Position numbers and translations under genes: made by a program. The notes beneath the pieces were generated by a model, which was given only the letters and a program-made list of their open reading frames with translations, had not been told where the DNA came from and did no database searches. DNA of 5,247 nucleotides from an uncultured Clostridia bacterium (lineage in GTDB: Bacteria > Bacillota > Clostridia > Christensenellales > Borkfalkiaceae). The stretch spans positions 1 through 5,247 of the forward strand of contig CALVPW010000134.1 of NCBI GenBank assembly GCA_944354085.1, written 5' to 3'. This document shows, in pieces, positions 1 to 3,262 of this stretch (within the stretch, counting starts at the first letter, position 1; every line of letters begins with the position of its first letter).

Positions 1-289
1 CGGGCGCCAGAGCGCTTTTGAGCACCTTCACGTCGTCGGGAAGCAGGCGGTTGAGCGCCTCGCGCAGCTTTTCGGGCGGGACGGACGTCTCGCCGTCGAG
101 ATGGCACACCTGCCCCGCCGCGTGCACACCGGCATCCGTCCTGCCGCTGAACGCGAGCGTGACGGGCGCGCCGAACACCTTCTCCGCCGCCTCTTCCAAG
201 ACGAACTGCACCGTGCGGGCATTCTTTTGCCGCTGCGAGCCGCAAAAATGCGTACCGTCATATCCGATGAGAAGAACGCACCCTGCCAT
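1..289 (-). CDS. truA: tRNA pseudouridine(38-40) synthase TruA, N-terminal part (3' end outside window)
   Basis: This gene encodes the enzyme that isomerises uridine to pseudouridine at positions 38, 39 and 40 of the tRNA anticodon arm in the cytoplasm. The 96 residues present contain the family N-terminus (YDGT at 10-13, TVQ at 26-28) and the catalytic motif SGRTDAGVHA at 48-57, with Asp52 as the expected catalytic nucleophile. The usual family motif G-W-Q after the first strand reads G-S-Q here (17-19), a small departure. The ATG at 289 is chosen because a GAGG ribosome binding site lies five bases upstream and the protein starts directly with the first conserved strand. The gene begins seven bases after the ecfT stop and is the fourth gene of the ecf operon, a common arrangement in Bacillota. 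The reading frame is open to the left edge, so roughly the last 60 percent of a typical 245-260 residue TruA is missing. The family call is secure. Confidence 0.95.
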   Translation of the reverse strand, partial: MAGCVLLIGYDGTHFCGSQRQKNARTVQFVLEEAAEKVFGAPVTLAFSGRTDAGVHAAGQVCHLDGETSVPPEKLREALNRLLPDDVKVLKSALAP

Positions 290-294
290 ACGCG

Positions 295-298
295 CCTC
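295..298 (-). promoter_or_regulatory. truA ribosome binding site overlapping the ecfT stop codon
   Basis: Reading the minus strand, GAGG lies five bases before the truA ATG. Two of its bases are part of the TGA stop codon of ecfT (299-297). Ribosomes finishing ecfT therefore end on top of the truA initiation site, which suggests coupled translation. It supports the truA start at 289. Confidence 0.7.
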
Positions 299-1109
299 AG
301 TAAGGTGCGGGCAGGTACACTTTCATGAGCACCACGCCCGTGATGAGCGCCGCGACCGCCAAAAACGCCACGAGATCGCGCCACGTAAAGCGCAGTTTTT
401 TGTATTTGGTGCGCCCGTTCCCGCCCGTATAACAGCGGGCGTCCATCGCGTCGCCGAGTTCGTCCGCACGGCGGAACGCCGACAGGAGCAGCGGCACGAG
501 GATGGGGACCATCGCTTTGACGCGTTTGAAGAGGTTTCCGCTCTCGAAATCGGCGCCGCGCGCCTTTTGCGCGTTTTTGATGCGCTCCGTCTCGTCCATC
601 AGGATGGGGATAAAGCGGAGCGCGATGCTCATGACGAGCGCCAGCGCATGCACGGGAAGTTTGATCCATTTGAGCGGCGTCAGCAAACTCTCGACGCCGT
701 CGGTGAGCGAGACGGGCGTCGTCGTATAGGTGAGCATGGAAGAGCAGACCACCAAAAGCACCAGCCGCAGAGCGAGGAATGCCGAAAAGATGAGCCCCTC
801 CTTGGTGATGGCGAACACCCACCACGCCGCATACACCGTCTCGCCGTTGTAAAAGAGGATGTTCAGCGCCGCCGTGAACAACACGAGGAACAGAACGCCG
901 CGCACCGCGCGCAGCACCTTGCCGAACGGGATGCGGGAGACGACGACGATGACGACGAGCAGCCCCGCGCACAGCGCGAGCCCGTAAAAGTTGCTCGCAA
1001 GGAAGATCGCCACGATATACGCGATGAGGAAGATGAGTTTTAAGCGGGGATCGAGGCGGTGCGAGAAGGAATCGACGGGATAGTATTGTCCGAAGGAAAC
1101 GTCTTTCAT
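297..1109 (-). CDS. ecfT: Energy-coupling factor transporter transmembrane protein EcfT
   Basis: EcfT is the membrane scaffold that joins the two ATPases EcfA1 and EcfA2 to interchangeable vitamin-binding S components in group II ECF importers. The 270-residue protein has the family N-terminus (GQYYPVDSFSHRLDPR at 7-22) and hydrophobic segments near residues 24-38, 41-58, 71-86, 107-125, 153-170 and 243-264. The two coupling motifs that contact the ATPases sit in the cytoplasmic part: A-R-G at 183-185 (context AQKARGADF), and A-R-C at 224-226 (context DARCYTGGNGRT), where the family usually has A-R-G or A-R-S. The ATG at 1109 overlaps the ecfA2 stop codon as ATGA and has GGGGG seven bases upstream. 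The frame stays open upstream of this ATG, but that extension lies inside ecfA2 and matches nothing in the family. Length is normal (about 265 residues). No S component gene is adjacent. Confidence 0.95.
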   Translation of the reverse strand: MKDVSFGQYYPVDSFSHRLDPRLKLIFLIAYIVAIFLASNFYGLALCAGLLVVIVVVSRIPFGKVLRAVRGVLFLVLFTAALNILFYNGETVYAAWWVFAITKEGLIFSAFLALRLVLLVVCSSMLTYTTTPVSLTDGVESLLTPLKWIKLPVHALALVMSIALRFIPILMDETERIKNAQKARGADFESGNLFKRVKAMVPILVPLLLSAFRRADELGDAMDARCYTGGNGRTKYKKLRFTWRDLVAFLAVAALITGVVLMKVYLPAPY

Positions 1110-2038
1110 GCGTTGTCCCCCTTCTTTTGCGCCACCCAGCGCGCGAGCACTTTTTCCACGAAATCGTTGACCGTGAGATCGCAGTCGAGCGAAACGCCGC
1201 GCTTTTCGAGCGCCGCGCAAAGTTTTGCGGTGAGCGGCACGTCGAGCCCGAGCGCGGTGAGCTCGTCGGCATGGCGGAAGAGTTCTTTGGGCGGCAGGAC
1301 GAATTTGACGCTGCCCTCCGAAAAGACGGCGGCTTTGGTGCAGTTCTCGCTGATCTCGTCCATATCGTGCGAGACGATGACGATGGTCTTGCACCATTCG
1401 CTGTGCAGCTTATGCAAAAGCTCCATCACTTCCTGCTTGCCGAGCGGATCCAGCCCCGCGGCGGGCTCGTCGAGCACGAGCACCTCGGGACGGGTGACGA
1501 TGACGCCCGCAATGGCGACGCGCCGTTTTTGCCCGCCCGAGAGTTCGAAGGGCGATTTGTCTTTCAGCGCCTCGTAATCGAGCCCGACGACTTCGACCGC
1601 CGCCTTGACGGCGCGCTCCGTCTCCTCGTCGGAAAGCCCTTTGGAAAAATTCTTTAAGCCGAACGCCACGTCTTCCTTCACCGTTTCGGCGAACAGCTGG
1701 TATTCGGGGTATTGGAAGACCATCCCCACGTGTTTGCGCAGGGCGCGGAAATCCGTCTTTTTGTCGCCAAGGTCGATATCCCCCACTTTGAGCACCGTCT
1801 CGGGCGGGGGGAGCTGTCCTTTTTTCAGTTTTTTCTTTTTATACCGTTTGAGGGAGGAGGGCAGGCGGATGAGCCCGTTCAGATGCTGCACAAAGGTGGA
1901 CTTGCCGCTGCCCGTATGCCCGATGATGCCGAAAAACTCCCCCTCTTCGATGGTGAGGGATACGTCCTTCAAAGCGGCGGTCGCAAAGGGCGATCTTGCG
2001 TTGTACACATAGGAGAGGTGTTCGGCGACTATACGCAT
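1106..2038 (-). CDS. ecfA2: Energy-coupling factor transporter ATPase EcfA2, with a lysine-rich insertion
   Basis: This is one of the two ABC-type ATPases that power group II ECF vitamin uptake on the inner face of the membrane. All nucleotide-binding elements are present: Walker A GHTGSGKST at 40-48, Q-loop Gln109 in the EcfA2-typical FQYPEYQLF, signature LSGGQ at 166-170, Walker B VLVLDE at 186-191 with catalytic Glu191, D-loop AGLD at 194-197 and the switch His224. The FQYPEYQLFAETV segment and second position in the operon separate it from EcfA1. At 310 residues it is some 20-25 longer than usual. The excess lies at about 60-83, right after the Walker A helix, and is rich in lysine (KRYKKKKLKKGQ, 64-75) followed by a triple proline. 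The ATG at 2038 has GGAGGAG eight bases upstream and overlaps the end of ecfA1 by ten bases. The stop overlaps the ecfT start. It is probably active, since no catalytic residue is missing. Confidence 0.95.
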   Translation of the reverse strand: MRIVAEHLSYVYNARSPFATAALKDVSLTIEEGEFFGIIGHTGSGKSTFVQHLNGLIRLPSSLKRYKKKKLKKGQLPPPETVLKVGDIDLGDKKTDFRALRKHVGMVFQYPEYQLFAETVKEDVAFGLKNFSKGLSDEETERAVKAAVEVVGLDYEALKDKSPFELSGGQKRRVAIAGVIVTRPEVLVLDEPAAGLDPLGKQEVMELLHKLHSEWCKTIVIVSHDMDEISENCTKAAVFSEGSVKFVLPPKELFRHADELTALGLDVPLTAKLCAALEKRGVSLDCDLTVNDFVEKVLARWVAQKKGDNA

Positions 2039-2859
2039 TTTGCGATCTCCTCCGCCAAAGCCTCGGCGTCCAGCGTGTTGGGGACGGGCATCCCCGCCGC
2101 CCTGAGGCGGTTGCAGACGACCCCGATGCGGGGCAGCGCCAGATTGTATGTGACGAGTTCTTCCTGCCGTTCGAAGATCTCCTCCGGTCTGCCTTGCATG
2201 ACGATCTCGCCGCGGTTCATCACGACGGCGCGGTCGGCGAGCAGCGCCTCCTCCATAAAGTGCGTGATGAGCACCACCGTGATGCCCTCCTCCTTGTTGA
2301 GGCGGGTGACGACCTCGACGATCTCGCGCCTGCCGCGCGGATCGAGCATGGCGGTGGATTCGTCCAAAATGACGGCGCGCGGCTTTAACGCCAGCACGCC
2401 CGCGATGGCGACGCGCTGCTTCTGCCCGCCCGAAAGGCGCGCGACGGTGGCGTGGCGGTACGCCTCCATCCCCACCGCACGCAGCGCGAAATCGATGCGC
2501 CTTCCGATCTCTTCGCGCGGGAGCCCGACGTTCTCCGCACCGAACGCCACGTCGTCCTCCACGATGGTGGCGACCGTCTGGTTATCGGGATTCTGAAAAA
2601 CGACCCCCACGTTTTTGCGGACGTCGAACAGGTTTTTATCCGTCAATTGCACGCCGAAGACGGAGACGCTCCCCGCATCGGGAACGAGCAGCCCGTTCGC
2701 AAGACGGGCAAGCGTGCTCTTCCCGCTGCCGTTGTGTCCCAAAACGGCGACGAATTCTCCTTCCTCGACGGAAAAATTAAGTTTGTCGATGACGAACGGG
2801 CTGTCCTCCTCGTAGCGGAAGGACACGTTCGAAAATGCGATCGCTTTCATGCGCTCCAC
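2029..2859 (-). CDS. ecfA1: Energy-coupling factor transporter ATPase EcfA1
   Basis: This is the partner ATPase of EcfA2. The two form a heterodimer that binds EcfT and drives vitamin import. Numbered from the GTG start (276 residues), it shows Walker A GHNGSGKST at 41-49, Q-loop Gln89 in FQNPDNQTVATIVEDDVAFG, signature LSGGQ at 142-146, Walker B AVILDE at 162-167 with catalytic Glu167, the D-loop region S-T-A-M-L-D-P at 168-174 and switch His200. The FQNPDNQ segment and the MLDP D-loop are typical of EcfA1 as opposed to EcfA2. Two starts are possible. GTG at 2859 has GGGGG exactly seven bases upstream, the same spacing as ecfT uses. ATG at 2850 has GGAG only three bases upstream. I prefer the GTG; the difference is three residues. 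It is the first gene of the operon, about 50 bases downstream of the predicted transcription start. Rex, riboswitch or other leader elements do not fit in that short leader. Confidence 0.94.
   Translation of the reverse strand: MERMKAIAFSNVSFRYEEDSPFVIDKLNFSVEEGEFVAVLGHNGSGKSTLARLANGLLVPDAGSVSVFGVQLTDKNLFDVRKNVGVVFQNPDNQTVATIVEDDVAFGAENVGLPREEIGRRIDFALRAVGMEAYRHATVARLSGGQKQRVAIAGVLALKPRAVILDESTAMLDPRGRREIVEVVTRLNKEEGITVVLITHFMEEALLADRAVVMNRGEIVMQGRPEEIFERQEELVTYNLALPRIGVVCNRLRAAGMPVPNTLDAEALAEEIAKCV
2047..2053 (-). promoter_or_regulatory. ecfA2 ribosome binding site inside the ecfA1 coding end
   Basis: GGAGGAG on the minus strand lies eight bases before the ecfA2 ATG and within the last codons of ecfA1. 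It is the best Shine-Dalgarno match in the operon. It fixes the ecfA2 start at 2038 and the ten-base overlap with ecfA1. Confidence 0.75.
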
Positions 2860-2866
2860 GCGCCGA

Positions 2867-2871
2867 CCCCC
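2867..2871 (-). promoter_or_regulatory. Candidate ecfA1 ribosome binding site
   Basis: GGGGG on the minus strand lies seven bases before the GTG at 2859. The ecfT start at 1109 has the same GGGGG with the same seven-base spacing (1117-1121). This parallel is the reason for preferring GTG over the ATG at 2850. Confidence 0.5.
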
Positions 2872-2914
2872 GTATTCTCCCGCACGGGACGGCCGGCTGA
2901 TTACCTTGTTATAG

Positions 2915-2943
2915 ATTATACCAAATCTGCCGCTTTTTTACAA
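2915..2943 (-). promoter_or_regulatory. Sigma-A-type promoter of the ecfA1-ecfA2-ecfT-truA operon
   Basis: On the minus strand, TTGTAA (2943-2938) stands 17 bases before a perfect TATAAT (2920-2915). The -10 is preceded by TGG, giving an extended -10 element that can compensate for the weaker -35 (four of six bases match consensus). The predicted transcription start is near 2908, leaving a leader of about 50 bases. The operon therefore has its own promoter and is not simply read through from ribosomal protein genes, which lie upstream of it in many Bacillota. Confidence 0.8.
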
Positions 2944-2973
2944 TGAAATCGCCGTGATAATTTTGAAAATGCG

Positions 2974-2986
2974 GCAAATTCTTTGC
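2974..2986. repeat. Small perfect palindrome GCAAA-TTC-TTTGC
   Basis: Five-base arms GCAAA (2974-2978) and TTTGC (2982-2986) flank a three-base centre. It lies about 31 bases upstream of the ecf operon -35 and could be an operator half or chance. Its right end begins a TTTGCAT heptamer (2982-2988) that recurs at 3039-3045 within the larger palindrome. Confidence 0.3.
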
Positions 2987-2996
2987 ATCTTGCCGC

Positions 2997-3034
2997 CGCC
3001 GCGATCAAAAGGGCGCCCAAAAAAACGCGCGGCG
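2997..3034. repeat. GC-rich inverted repeat enclosing the palindrome GGGCGCCC
   Basis: Arms CGCCGCG (2997-3003) and CGCGGCG (3028-3034) are perfect complements around a 24-base centre. The centre itself contains the eight-base palindrome GGGCGCCC (3011-3018) followed by seven A residues. It lies between the two divergent promoters, so neither of them should transcribe it. It is not a convincing terminator on either strand. Function unknown; GC bias makes such arms likelier by chance. Confidence 0.35.
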
Positions 3035-3039
3035 TTCGT

Positions 3040-3060
3040 TTGCATGAAATTTTCTTGCAA
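3040..3060. promoter_or_regulatory. 21-base imperfect palindrome, candidate operator upstream of the PFOR promoter
   Basis: Arms TTGCATGAAA (3040-3049) and TTTCTTGCAA (3051-3060) flank a single central T and are complementary at nine of ten positions. The site ends 27 bases before the -35 box. Relative to the predicted start near 3123 it spans about -83 to -63, a position typical of activator sites. I do not recognise a specific regulator family from the motif. Confidence 0.45.
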
Positions 3061-3063
3061 GAT

Positions 3064-3081
3064 ACGCAAATATTTTCACAA
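3064..3081. promoter_or_regulatory. Weak Rex-like site next to the PFOR -35
   Basis: The redox regulator Rex binds TTGTGAA-N4-TTCACAA with an AT-rich centre in many Gram-positives. Here the right half TTCACAA (3075-3081) and the AT centre TATT are perfect, but the left half (3064-3070, ACGCAAA) matches only three of seven bases. The location, six bases before the -35 of a fermentation gene, makes it plausible. The sequence match alone does not prove it. Confidence 0.22.
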
Positions 3082-3087
3082 CGCATC

Positions 3088-3116
3088 TTGACTTCGCGCG
3101 AAAAACACGGTATAAT
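3088..3116 (+). promoter_or_regulatory. Strong sigma-A-type promoter of the PFOR gene
   Basis: TTGACT (3088-3093, five of six consensus bases) and TATAAT (3111-3116, perfect) are separated by exactly 17 bases. AT-rich tracts at 3068-3076 precede the -35 and could act as an upstream element. The predicted transcription start is near 3123. This strength suits PFOR, usually an abundant enzyme in fermenting anaerobes. Confidence 0.85.
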
Positions 3117-3122
3117 AGTGGC

Positions 3123-3250
3123 GAGCGGTGAAAAACGGCTGTTTTTTGCCGTGCAAAAAAGCGGCGGCGGCTTTAAGGGCCGCCCCTTCCGTACGGATCA
3201 CGCGAACGCAAAAAAGCGTTTCGTGAACATAAAGAAGAAAATTATATAAT
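3123..3250 (+). promoter_or_regulatory. Structured PFOR leader with three potential hairpins
   Basis: The predicted leader is about 140 bases, longer than needed for initiation. Three stems can be read directly. ACGGC/GCCGT (3135-3139 and 3148-3152) closes a T-rich loop. GGCGGC/GCCGCC (3166-3171 and 3179-3184) closes a seven-base loop. A longer stem at 3201-3225 pairs CGCGAACGC with GCGTTTCGTG, nine pairs with one G-U and one bulged T, around a loop of six A. The last 25 bases before the ribosome binding site are purine-rich and unpaired. No stem is followed by a T-run, so none is a classical terminator. I cannot match it to a known riboswitch class. Confidence 0.4.
3153..3218 (+). repeat. 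Direct repeat GCAAAAAAGCG in the PFOR leader
   Basis: The 11-mer GCAAAAAAGCG occurs exactly at 3153-3163 and 3208-3218. The second copy forms the loop and inner stem of the third leader hairpin. The first lies just before the second hairpin. A related 11-mer, AAAAAAGCGGC, occurs at 3155-3165 and again on the minus strand (2939-2929) inside the ecf promoter spacer. Confidence 0.45.
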
Positions 3251-3255
3251 GGAGG
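3251..3255 (+). promoter_or_regulatory. PFOR ribosome binding site
   Basis: GGAGG lies seven bases before the ATG at 3263, an ideal Shine-Dalgarno sequence and spacing. It fixes the start over a second in-frame ATG three codons later. Confidence 0.9.
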
Positions 3256-3262
3256 TTTTTCG

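Larger units (their letters stand above)
2860..3262. other. Divergent intergenic region between ecfA1 and nifJ
   Basis: About 400 bases separate the two divergent genes. From left to right the region holds the ecfA1 leader, the minus-strand promoter (2915-2943), about 145 bases with several inverted repeats and A-tracts, the plus-strand promoter (3088-3116), and a PFOR leader of about 140 bases with three potential hairpins. I see no credible protein gene, tRNA or known riboswitch. Open frames that cross it run through the promoters and lack ribosome binding sites. It is more AT-rich than the flanking genes. Confidence 0.85.

Noticed and set aside
18..1043. A 341-codon plus-strand open frame opposite ecfT and truA
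   Set aside because: It is antisense to two certain genes, is rich in D, E, R and H in a way typical of reversed coding sequence, and has no family match.
28..1272. A 414-codon minus-strand open frame across truA, ecfT and part of ecfA2
   Set aside because: It is out of frame with ecfT and ecfA2, which both have full family motifs. Its product is arginine-rich with no known family. Its last part only shadows truA in another frame.
1712..2596. A 294-codon plus-strand open frame opposite ecfA2 and ecfA1
   Set aside because: It is antisense to two ABC ATPases with complete motifs. Its serine-rich product matches nothing known.
2943..2957. A CcpA cre-like sequence near the ecf -35
   Set aside because: The first half fits the consensus WTGNAANCG, but the second half fails at two defined positions and the dyad symmetry is poor.
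3011..3025. GGGCGCCC followed by seven A residues, read as a terminator
   Set aside because: The palindrome has no loop, the tail is A and not T on the plus strand, and on the minus strand the T-run precedes the palindrome. It also lies between divergent promoters, where no terminator is needed.
3128..3226. A possible 32-codon leader peptide starting with GTG in the PFOR leader
   Set aside because: The start is GTG with only a weak upstream purine stretch, and there is no run of one amino acid that would suggest attenuation. Hairpin-forming sequence explains the region as well.
2983..3249. An 88-codon plus-strand open frame in the intergenic region
   Set aside because: It starts upstream of and reads through the strong PFOR promoter, has no ribosome binding site at its ATG, and the product is not recognisable.
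3245..3250. A second TATAAT just before the PFOR ribosome binding site
   Set aside because: No suitable -35 lies 16-18 bases upstream. Transcription from it would start at or after the ribosome binding site.
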